In this document: positions 11,501 to 23,500 of the stretch, piece after piece
How the letters are laid out: each line of letters begins with the position of its first letter
Numbering within the stretch: position 1 is the stretch's first letter
From: Aselliscus stoliczkanus
Taxonomy: Eukaryota; Chordata; Mammalia; Chiroptera; Hipposideridae
NCBI GenBank assembly: GCA_033961575.1
Contig: CM066727.1
Location: forward strand, 153,869,434-153,933,433
Reading direction: 5' to 3'
Length of the DNA stretch: 64,000 nt
Notes under the pieces: generated by a model
What the model was told of the DNA's origin: nothing
What the model saw: only the letters and a program-made list of their open reading frames with translations
The model's database searches: none
Program-made: the position numbers and the translations under genes

Positions 11501-14500
11501 CTTATTCTCCGTGACTGTCACCTCATCGTCGTGCAGGATGAGGGTCCAGTAGATGCAGGCGAGCTCCGAGACGGAGGCCATGGTGCAGACGGGCGCGGAG
11601 CTAGTCGCCGGATGAAGTGAGGGCCTCACCCCAACACGGCCTTAGCTTCCTCGGAAGGACCGAGCACCTTAGCGGCAGCTGAGGAAAAGCTGTTTTCTTA
11701 ACTTTTTAAACTACATTATTTTGTCTGCCTTGCCCTCTAGAATGACCTTTCTTATTTTCAAATCAAGCACTCATTACCGAATGAATGAATGAATGAATGA
11801 ATGAATGATTACCTTTAATACAGCCGTCATGAAGACTGAACAGCCCATTAGCACAAAGATCATAAGGCCTGTCACTCTCTGTTCTCGAATGCCCAAGAAT
11901 TTGGGCTGTTCTCCAGGAGCAGAGCACTCGGATTCCAGTTTGAGGCTGTTCACGTGTGTGATGGACAGGACAGTTGCAGCCACAAACCAGGGCAGGCCCA
12001 TGATGGAGCAGACACCCAGCATGATGGCCACCATCAGCAGGTCCAGGTGGTAGCCACAGCCTTTCTGTGGGAAAAGAGGCTCTGTCACCATCGGTGGGCT
12101 GGCTGCAGTGGGGCAGAGAATAGTGAGCGAAAGGTCTCACGGCCAAAGCAGGAAGGGTAGATGAGTAAGGAGGAAGGGGTCCAGTGACCCCAGGTAAGTC
12201 TTCCAGCCCTCCCTGGTTTAGAGGGAACAGAGAAGAAAAAGAGAAACCTCAGCCTGTCCAAAACAGGCCAATATCCATTCTTTATCCAAGTGCCCCCAGA
12301 TCTCACTTGGAGTCTTGCACATTCAAAGATTCATCCTTTCTTGGCAGAGTAACCAGAGACTAAGCCACATCTTGACCATTCTAAATAGTAGACACTACAG
12401 GAGTTGAAGATAAATATCCTTATTGGGTTCCTACAACACACTCCCAAATCCTTGCCAAATTTGCATGTTGCCTACTCTACGTAAGGAGAGAACAGAAATG
12501 AAGGCATGAAGTCTCTCGCTAATACCTCTGTTCATTCTGGAAACCCCAGTGATGGACACCATGGGAGAACACCTGCCTCAAGGAAACAGTGGTCCAAGCC
12601 CTGACCTGAGCCTCGGGAAAATGAGCCTGACACAGAGCACACGGACCACCAGGAACTCTGCCTGCCTACCTTCCCGACTGGTTGACAGGAGAGGAATGGA
12701 GCCCTAACTTCTTTTGCATCATACCACTGTGCTCCACTCTAAAGATTGGAAACCCCTGAAAACCCCTTATGAGCTCCTTCCATGGCTGCTTTTATCCAGG
12801 TTCTAAAGTTTGTGGTATAAATGGGTTTACCCTAAAATTGGAAAAAAAAAAAAAAAAGATGTAACAACAGGGTACCGCTAGTCCTTCCAGGTCAGAACTT
12901 GTTACCTTGAGCTTGTGCTCCTTCCTGTTAATGATGACAGCTGTGATCTGCTGGTCCATGAATATTAAGATGGTGCAGAGAAGAGCCGGGATAATTGCAG
13001 CTATCACAGTCCACCAGGGATTGGGGCCAATAGGACTAATAATCCACCCTCGATCATCCCTTGTTGGCTAAAAGGAAAAAAACAAGGTTTTAGTTTTGTA
13101 TTTTAAGTTAACTATAGTCATTTTCGCAAAACAGATCAAAATGAATCACAGCATCCACATTTCTTCTTATTCTTGAATGAGAATCCTTTTAAAAAAAAAA
13201 AGGGCACCAAATATAGAAACTCTGTATTAGGAAATCTATGACTTTGTTCCAAATCCCCTTTGAAAGAGTTTATCCTCAATTATCAACTTCTTATGGAAAT
13301 TGATTAATCCTTCACTCCCTTCCCCTACTCTCCAAACCTCTGTGTACAGAGAAAGCAACTTTATGTCAACATTAGCCCAAGTAAAATATAATTAGCAATG
13401 AAACTGTTGTCAAAAAATAATTCAGTGCCTTCCAAAGATAAATATAAGTAACTTTGACTATCTTCCTCCAGAAGCCAGATAATGTATGTCTGCAGTGCAA
13501 ATAAAGGCACAGTAGAGCCGGCTGCATGGAATCTCATGGGCTTAGACTGGATTGGTCCAGGGCCCTTCTCCCATCAGCTGTGAAACAGGGGCCCGGGCAC
13601 TGGAGACTTGAGAGAGGAGCTGAACCTGGGGACTATGTGATCCAGGACCCTCTGCAATGCCCCTGAAGGAGCACTGTTCACAAATGCTATTTTGGTGTTC
13701 ATGACTCTCCCAGGTCCTCAACCCATCCCCCATTCCTCAGAATACTCTGAGGAAGAAAAGTTCACCATATTTGGCAAGTAGTGGAGGATAACAGGACAGG
13801 GATATAAATCGGCTCAGAATTGACCCAAACTCAACAAAGCAAAGACTGTTACATCCAAAGTATTTGGTTCCATATTGGTCATGATTCTAGGATTCAAAGA
13901 CTCTTCAGTAACATCACCAGGTACCAAATTATGAATTAGGGTTAGGGTCTGAAAGTATTCAGAATCTGTTTTCTTAGTAACAATGTCCTAAGTGGGAGTT
14001 AAATTGTCAGGCTAATTCAAAAATTTATTAATCCCTACCTGACATTAATTTATCAGTAATAGTACTAACCTTCATATTGGGTCTTTGATCACATGGGGCC
14101 ATGTGGTGTCATAGGGAAGGGAAGAAGAAACAAAATTTCTTCTCTGCTTCCTGAAAGCAAGGCCTGCCAATGAGCAACATTTCCTTTGACATTCTCCCTT
14201 TCCCTTTCTCATCTTTCTCCCACTTCCCAGAGGCCTTCCCACATGTCCCAGAAATTCAGTGTCTCCTGACTATCTTAAGCCTACCCATTAGGGAACCTTT
14301 CCAAGTACTGCTTTATGCTCCCAAATTACTGATTTTCACACAAAGTCCGTTCCTCCTGCAGGGTTAACCTCAGCTAGGCATTAAAGAGAAAGCTGGTGGA
14401 GCTGGTTCACACAAAGGTGAGAATGACATATTCTTAGAGGTATTATATGTTTAAAGAGGGTGTTTTTAAATCCACAAATTTCTAACTAGTGGCATTTCAG

Positions 14501-17500
14501 AAAATTTAACAAAATAAAATTTCAAAAAATTTCAGGCAATATGGAAAAAGATATTTTTAAGCAGGCCTACTTCAGAGAGGGGTGAGGAGGGGAAGACAAA
14601 GGCTAACTGACTATACACGGGCATTTACAACCAAAGACTGCCTTCATTCCTGACTGCCTTCTCTCCGCAGCCTTGTCTGTCCTCATTTTATGACTCTTCT
14701 CCCGTCGCTGCACATGGCCAGCTTTTCTCTCCTCTCCACCCCGTGGGGATCTATGGAGCCAAGCTCAGCTTTTCCATCTTCTCTGTTTGCTCAGTGTCTC
14801 CAAATGGAAATAGATTCAGAGTCCCCACATATTGGTTATTTGTTCTATTTTTTTATATAGGCTTTTGGGAAAATATTATAGATTACAGAGAGTTCTACAG
14901 ACAAACAATAAAACAGAGTTGAAGAGATATCCTGGTTACTCTGACAGGAGCCCTAGACTCTGGATGCAGCCCCTCTGGCCGGCTCACCACCTCACAAGGC
15001 AAGACCCTTGAAAGGCGGGGCCCAGCCTTTCACCATCTTTCCCACGCCCTTATTCACTTGGTGCTCAATGCAAGTGCTCTTAGAGACTTACATTTCCATA
15101 GTAATTGATACGTGTTTATGTAAATGTGTACATTCCATTGTTTTAAATCTTAACATATTAAAAACAGTAAGTGGCATTAATGATAATAAATAATACTTTT
15201 CATTCATTAAACGACCTTAGGTTTGCTGTTCTCTGACTTGAACTTAGCCAACACTGAAGAGTTTGTTTTTCTGAAAAGTAAGTCACAAAGAGCAAGGTTC
15301 AGATGTAGAAGACACGAGACTCCTGAGTAAGATACGGAAAGATCTTTGAAATGAGCTCAGAACCAGATTCTATGAAACTACATGAGGGTACCAAGTACCC
15401 TGAGCTCTATTTACCTTAAACACACTGGGAACTTGAAGCTTTGGTGATGGGACTCCAATCAAAAAATCAATAATCACCATTGTGAAGATTGTGAGGAAAA
15501 CGGCAAAGTCACTCACCATAGAGCGTACCTGGCATGCGAAAGGGTTGGAAAATGATTTTAGTAGGTTAAATGCAGCAGGAAAGAACTTAGTATTGCAAAA
15601 GGTTTAAAAATCCTCAGTAGAATGCTTTAATTTTATAGTGAATTAAAACAAGCATATTTAAACCACAGGAGTATGTTAATATGCCCAAGTTAATGCCTCC
15701 ACCAAGACCCTGAAATGGTTTCTCATCTCACTGAGTTAAAACCCAAAGGCCCTCTTTGCCCATGCGGCCCACACACTCTGGTATCAGTACCACTCTGATC
15801 CTAGCTCCTAAGGCTCTCCTGCTCACTTGCTTTGTTCCAGCCACACAGACAGCCTGTTGTTTCTTAAACAGGCCAGACTCATTCCCATCAGAGGGTCTTA
15901 GTACTTGCTTATTCCTCTCTCTATCTTGAATGGTTTTTTCCTCAGTAACCTCTTGGGTCGCTCCCTCGCCTCCTTTATGTTCACTCAAATATCGCCTTCT
16001 CCATGAGATCTTCTCTGGTGACCCTACTTAAAATTGGTCACCACTCTACACCCCAGTACTTCCTATATTCGTTGCCTGCTTTATTTTTCTCCACAGCACT
16101 TATCACCTTTTTGTTCCTAAGAAAACTATTTCACTGTATAGTTTAGTGCACCTTTAATAAAATACAATGCCTCTGAAATACTCAAGGCCTTGCCTTACTC
16201 TAAACTTCTAATACAGATGGAGCAAAATATATCTTAGCCAAATGTAGCATCACTAATACCTTAATCTAACTTTGCTTTCCTTCGAAACCTGATGTTTCCA
16301 GCCCCCCATCTCCCCATTCCCCGGTTTTGTTAGTTCTCCTCCAAATGTTATATAAATTCTCTGAATGTGTATCTGTCCCCACCATGAAGCCCATCTTGAC
16401 CATCCTGGGACTCAGTGGCCCATCTCTCCTCTGAACTAGAGCACTTACATTCAGGTTGGCGTACAACTCTTTACCACTATCTCATATGGACCTGGTTGTT
16501 TCATCATCCTATCCGATGGCAGTGACTGTGTTTTAGACTTCTTTTCATCCTTCATAGCACTTAACCTAGACCTGAGCAAGTAATTAATATACAACTGCTA
16601 CTTGTTCACTCTTTGTTCAGACCAGAAGCAATGACCCTGAACTTACTTAATATGTGCCTTCCTTAGCTACTGTGTAGGCTCACCAAAGTCTAAGAATGTG
16701 TTGTGGTCATGTATCAGTGTACAGTAAATATCCAATCAACTGAACCCCCTGCACATTCACACATCCTGCTCTGCAAATATGCCTGATCAAAACCTCACTT
16801 ACAGAAAAACCACCATTTCCTCCTGATTTGAGCTTCTTTTCAAAGCAATGGCCCTTTTAGTCACTCTACTCTGGACCTCTAATTCTGCCCCACCATAAAT
16901 GGTCACAACACAGACAGTGCGTCTTCATCAGGAAAAGGCTGTTGAGGCTTCCATCATGCAAACCGAGTCAGGGGTGTTTGGGTTGCTTCAGTCAATGTGA
17001 CCAGTGGCTTTACAAGCTATTACAAGAGCCATCCCTGGGAGGAGACTTTGAGGTCCCCTATGTATCCTGAGTGATCATCCCAGTGGGATATATTCACAGC
17101 CAGCTGTAGCTATTGCATGTTATGTCTCAACATTCTGGATATGAAACTTAACAGCATTCTGAAAATAAGACTTAGTAGCTTTTAGAGAATACTACTCCAC
17201 CTTAAACTCACCTGGTACTTTTGAATCAAAAAGCTTTTAAGTGTTAACTCCTCATTCCATATTACATGCCTATAAAAGAGGCTGCTGGACACTAGAAGGT
17301 GATACAGTGTGGCTCATCAGGACACTTTGCTCTCTCCACCCACCACTCTGCTCAGCACGCAGCATGGAGGCTGAGAACAAACTCTGTTATATTAGAACTC
17401 TGACACAGAAGAAATGGATGAGCATGCTACTTACTCTGGTTGGGAAATAGCGGCTTGTCTTAAATGTCTTTAAGGTGCTCGAGAGGATGAAGGTGGTGAA

Positions 17501-20500
17501 GAAGAGAATGCAGGACCAAAAGAGCACATCGGGAGTGTAGGGTCCATGATGGCCACATGCAGATCCCATGAAATCTCCGTGCATCTGCTGGCATTCCTGT
17601 AGGAACAAGCATTCTGGGGAATGAAAGGCAGGCAGGAGGGAGTAACCAGCTGCTGCCTTCTGAGTCCACCACTCACTGTCACCCCACAGTTGCTGGGGGG
17701 TACAGGCTGCCTATGGCATTGACCTCCACGCAGTTGTGGGTCTCTCATTTGCACAGGCCCCTTCCAGGTAGGGTAACTACTTATGGTTCCAACTAAGGCA
17801 GTTCTGAAAATGTGAACTGTCTCAAGCAAGCATGAGGTTCTGGGAGGGTCTTAGCAATTTGTTTTATTTTTTAGTACAGCGGACTTCCAAATTTGAGTAT
17901 TCTTTAAGCCCATAAAACCTGGATCTGCCCCCCAACACTGCCTGGTTTCATCCCCACATACCCTTAGTGCAGGGTCACTGGGTAGGGTGTAGATATTGCA
18001 TGTGGGAGAGAAGAGAGAGAAATCTTTTTCTCTTTTCTCTTTATATACAAGAGAATTTTGAAGGGGAAAAAAAAGTCAGTTAAAATAGTTAAACAGAACA
18101 AAACAAAAAACCCCCACAACTTTATTTCTGTAAATACCCAAGCTTGCTGAAGGACTATCCACTCCTACTTAGAAGGCCTCCTGAAACCTGGCGGTCACAG
18201 TGCTAGGCCATCTGGCAGCTCCCAGACGTACCGTAACAGTCAGGTTAGCCCAGTGGACATCTGCTGCCACGATGTTGTTGTCCTTCCAGTACTGAAGTGT
18301 GTGATTGTTTGGATTCTCTGGGACAGTACACTTGCAGCTGAGGGGAGAAGAAAAAAAGATTCTGAGGAATGCGGCCAAGGATTTAATTAAATATTTGTAG
18401 CCATGACTGGGCTATAAGTTCTGTCAGAGGCTGCCTTATTTCTCCTTTGTGTGTTTCAGATCCCTAAGGTTGGTCCTACTGGTTGAGGCCCATCTGTAGG
18501 TCCACCCACATCCTAATTTTTCAGTCAATCATTAGAAAAGATGGACTCAAATTAGCATGCGGGTCTCATGCTGACAACCAAGTATGGCATCTGATGTGCC
18601 CAGAATGAGCCCTGGTGGTTTCTTGCTTAGTTTCTATCTCTTAGGCTCATGCTATAGAATTCAGTCTAATAGCAAGGAGGACATGATACCCATTCAGCTG
18701 CCAAGAACTCCTTCCAAGCCTGGATACCCTGCTCCTTATACCTCTGCCACATTCTTGCTCTAAAATTCAGTCTCTTAGAATTGTGATGTAAGCTCTTCCT
18801 GACACTGCTTCATCCCTGGTAATACTCCACTACCTTGGCCATTCCCTAGCTTCTTCTCTCTAAACCAGACCAGAACCAGACCTGTCCCACTGGCTGCCAT
18901 GTTGCCTAGAAGTCCCAGCATACTTCATGCCTAAACTGGCTCCCCATATGTTCAACTGATATAGCCATTCCCACCATCTTGGTTTCATCTCTGAATTTAA
19001 TACGCATGCCGTCTAAAGATATAGCATGAACAGAATTAAAGTTCAAAAAGATCTCAACAGGTTATAACAATAGGAGGAAATCAACAAAAAAAAAAGTAAT
19101 AGGGAAAGCTATAAAGTCTTACATTTAGGTATGAAATTTCAATTACAACTTGGAAACAACAGAGATGTCCTTCAGTAGACAAATGGCTGTACTGTGGTAC
19201 ATCTAGACAATGGACTATGATTCAGTGCTAAAAAATAACCTAAGTGTCCTTCGATGGACAAATAGATAAATAAGATGTGGTACATATATACAACAGAATA
19301 CTACTCAACCATAAGAAAGGATGAAACACTGCCATTTGCAACAACATGAATGGATCTTGAGAATATCATGCTAAGCAAAATAATTCAGACAGAAAAGTAC
19401 AAGAACCATATGATTTCACTCATATGTGGAATTTAAAATAGAAAGCAACAAACAAAGAAAACCAGCAAAAAAACTCATAGACAGACAACAGTATGGTAGT
19501 TACCAGAGGGCAACAGGGGTTGGGGAAGAATGAGGAGGGTAAAAGGGGTCAAACATATAGTAAAGGAAGCAGACTACACTTTGAGTGGTGAGCACACAAT
19601 GTAATATACAGATGAAAGAATTGTACACTTGAAACTTATATAGTTATCAACCAATGTCACCTCAATAAATTTAATTTAAAAATAAATACAATTTTAAAAA
19701 TATAAATAAAAAGAAATTAAGAGATCAGGCCAAAACACATAGAAGAACTTTAAGTACCTATTACTAAGTGAACAAAGGCAATCTGAAAAGCCAAACACGG
19801 TATGATTACAATTGTATGATGTTGTGGAAAAGGCAAAACCATGGAGACAATATAAAGATCAGTGGTTGCCAGGGGTTGGGGTGATGGGGAAGGATGAATA
19901 GGCAAAGCATAGAGGATTTTTAGGGCAGTGAAACTACTCTATATGATACTATAATGATGGATATGTCATTATACATTTGTCAAAACCCACAGAATGCGCA
20001 ACACACCGAGTGAACCCTATTGTAAACTATGGACCCTGGGTGATAATGATGTGTCAATGCAGGTTCACTGATTGTAACAAATGTATGGGATGTTGACAGT
20101 GGGGGAAGCTGTGCATTTGTGGGAGCAGAGGGGTAAATGGGAACTCTCTGTACTTTCTGCTCAGTTTTGCTGTGAATCTAAAACTACCCTAAAAAAGTTA
20201 AGTCTATTAAAAAAAAAATCAGTCCCACACATATTAACATAAAATCATTTAAAGAGTTGAAATTCTAGCTTCACATCAACTCCATATGAAGCAACAGTGG
20301 AATGCAACTAAAAAAAATACTATGTTGAGCTTTACTAACAAAGAATTACAATATCCAAAACCAAAGTCTACTCAGTCCAGGGCTGGTCACTTTTGTGTTT
20401 TCTCCCACTACGACATAAGTTTCATGAGGGTATAGATATTTTGTCTGGGATGTTCATCACTATGCTTCCAGGGCCTAAAACAGTGCCTGGCATATAGTAG

Positions 20501-23500
20501 GTGCTCAACAAATATTTGTTAAATAAATGTTATAAAAAAGTCAAAGAATGAACCTTACTCTAATGCTGATAGGCAAGCCAGAATGCCAATGCCAACGGGC
20601 AATCCACTAGGCTTCAAAGATTATACTCCCTACTGTTCTAATGGTTGTTATTTTGTAATAAAATAATTTTTTAAAATTTTAATAAATTTTATATGAATTC
20701 TGATTTTTTAGATTAATGAATGGATAACTAGATCTATAAAAGTGTATCTGTGGGTACTTAGCAGATGCTTCCATGCAGTGTGCTGTCTCTACTCAGGCAG
20801 TTTCAGGTTGAAATTGTTCTTTACAACCAGACCCTCCACATCAGAACTATACAGCCAGCCAGAAGGGAGGGAACTGGATGTACAGAGCCAGAGCATAAGG
20901 GTCTTTAGTCATAATTTGGAGAATACTATTCCAGAGAAGAAATGTTTTATAGGACCAGGCTCTCCTAGATGGTTGAAAACACAACCAAATACTGTATTTC
21001 TTTTCCAGCTGATCCAAACTGTATTGAACATGTGAAGAAAACAGTGTCTTTAGTTGAAATCTAGGTAAGTAAATTGATTTCTAGACCTTTAGGATACAGA
21101 GTAAAACCCCCAAGGGTCTGTAAGGAACTATTAATATACTTCTACTTAATGATTCCTAAAAGTAGTCTGGTACATGCTTTCAGAGAGTCTTGATAACATG
21201 GTCCAGGGTCTCACAGGCACTTACAAAAAGTTCTTCCCAACAACTAACTTCAATTCTACCTGCTACATTTGCGGTCTTTTTTTGTCTCACTGCCTGGAAC
21301 CAAAAGACAGGTTTGGAAAGCATTTCTCAAGTCCCGCCTGAGTTTCACTCTTAGTCCATCCTCTCTGTCATCAATTTTGACTGTTCCCCTCTGGCAGTCC
21401 CCCAAGTCTCCACGTCCATATCTGGGCTGTTTCCCAGAGGACCAAGACACTTCCCTAACAGAGCTGCAAGCACTGCCTGGCATACGATTAGGTTGTCGGA
21501 AAAGTCATGATGTATTTTTTCTATGTTTTTCGTTGCAAAAATGCGTCATGACTTTTCCAATAACCCAATATATCAGCCATTAAACACGGGCCCTTTGCTC
21601 AATTAAAAAAAAAAAAGAGACCAGCAGAAAGCATACTTACTAATACAGGCTCAGGTGGTCCAGCTGGCTGTGCATGTGGATGGGATAGGTCTCTGCCAGG
21701 TGAATCAGTTTTTCTATTGCTTCATAGATGAAAATGATGCAAATTAGGGAGGCAAACGCTTCTTCAGTAAAGCGGGTAATATAGCAGACGAGGGAACTGG
21801 CATCAGTTGCTACAAGGACAATACACAGGAAGGCGGTCCACAGTCCAATACAAGCTCGCAATGAGAGGTACGAAAGAGCGTAGTCTCTGAAACAAGACCA
21901 AAGTTCATCAAAAAGCCTGGATGGATGGCACTGAGAGACAAAGGGTCAGGAAAGTGGTTAATTCATCTCAGATTATCTACACCAGTATTACAACCCAGTT
22001 TCTCCCTAATTCACTTCACTCCTAAATGCTGCCCTGGGACTGTTGTGACAAAGGCATGCTTCATGGGTGGTACTTGCCATAGCAAGGACGTGGTGGGGAA
22101 GGAAGGAATTGTCCCACATACATTGCTGCCATGACTGTTCAACATGATTAAGATCTTATTCTTGCAGTCAAGAAAACGGAGCTGGCCCTTGTTCCATATG
22201 CTCCTACTACTTCTAATACAAAATGAGAAAAAAGATTTTATAGGAAAAGTAGGGGGAAATGGGCATTGCTGAGCCACCACCAGCACTAGCAACCAGCATA
22301 TAAAGGGTATATCAGACCAAATTAAAAATTGACTTGAGGGCCAGCCAAGTGGTGCGTTGGTATAGAGTTGGCTTGGGACGCCAGCTCTGAGTGGCAGGGC
22401 CCCAGTGCGGATCCCACCCTAAGGGCCAGTGATGCTGTGCCCTCTACAGCTCGACCTGGAGCTGGGCTCCCATGAGTCACTGGTGACGGCGTACACTGCA
22501 GCCCCTGCTACAGTGGTTTGCCATAGGCTACAGTGAGTGGCCGGCAGCCGGAGTGAGCTGCCGTGAGCCACCGTGAACAGCCGTACAATGACCAGTGACC
22601 AACTGCCTCAGCAGGGAAGAGCTCAATGATGATACCAACATGGGCCAGTGAAGCAACGTCCTCCACAACTAGACTGAAGAACAAAAGGACAGCAACTTGT
22701 CTGTTCCCCTTCCCCAGTTCCCCAACGCTGTTCCCTGCCCCAATTCCCCAAAAAAATCTTTTAAAAAATAAAATAAAATAAAATAAAATAAAATAAAATA
22801 AAATAAAAAATTGACTTGAAATGGAAGTGGAGGAGTTTGAATTAGCTAGGGAAAGCTTAAAAAAAATCAAGGTTTCAATAATGGCTGAGGGACATTAACA
22901 AAGCTCTTTAACTATAAGATGTGCTGTTTCAGGTATGGTACATCTTGGGGGCAGGACAACAGACCAAATGACGTTCTTCCTTCCAGTTTTTACCATCCAG
23001 GATGATATTTGCCTGCTTATACTTGCCTGAGACCCTGACATTCAACCCTAACAGCACAATAACACATCCAGTTAGAGTTTTCAGAAAACCCAATGTCTTA
23101 CTTGCAGAATTTGAACAAAATCTTTTCAAACACAAGCACTGGCCCAGTACTTCCTAGGATGGTGAGAGCCTGCCCCGCAAACAAGGAATAGGCGATCCCG
23201 GTCATGGAAGCTCCAAACAAGGATTCAATTGCACTCTGAAACAGGGAAAAAAATCATCACTGAGTCCACAGTTCATCTGCAGTGAGTAATGTGGGTTTAT
23301 GTACATTCCTAACTTAGCTCTCATGTGTGCCCTGACAAGTCATTTGCTTGTATTTCATCTTAGAGAAAGAGATGTGTACACACTGTCTAATACTCCTGTA
23401 AACGGATATCATTTTGATAATTCAGGTGTCCAAATCCATCCACATATGATTTCTTAGCTAAGTCCTGTTGTGCAATGACTCAATTCAGTATTTAAATATA

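Larger units (their letters stand above)
8174..11812 (-). other. SLC4A8 intron 19
   Basis: Holds a (CA)n, a MIR piece near 8750-8850, a long SINE (9301-9744), L2 sequence (about 10030-11178 and 11707-11810) split by the RPLP1 pseudogene, and the L2-tail (GAAT)n that runs up to the exon 19 donor. Confidence 0.8.
18338..21640 (-). other. SLC4A8 intron 14
   Basis: Centre filled by an old L1 3' end with a younger L1 3' end nested in it (19135-20205), then an L2 3' end (20380-20530) and a palindromic mariner-like MITE (21488-21568). 18340-19130 and 20540-21480 are unassigned. Confidence 0.75.

Noticed and set aside
11171..11629. Open frame of 152 codons reading as ribosomal protein P1
   Set aside because: Intronless copy with one lost base, poly(A) and target duplications: a processed pseudogene, not a working RPLP1 gene.
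11779..11808. Short regular repeats as a CRISPR-like array
   Set aside because: Simple GAAT tandem units without spacers, in a mammalian genome.
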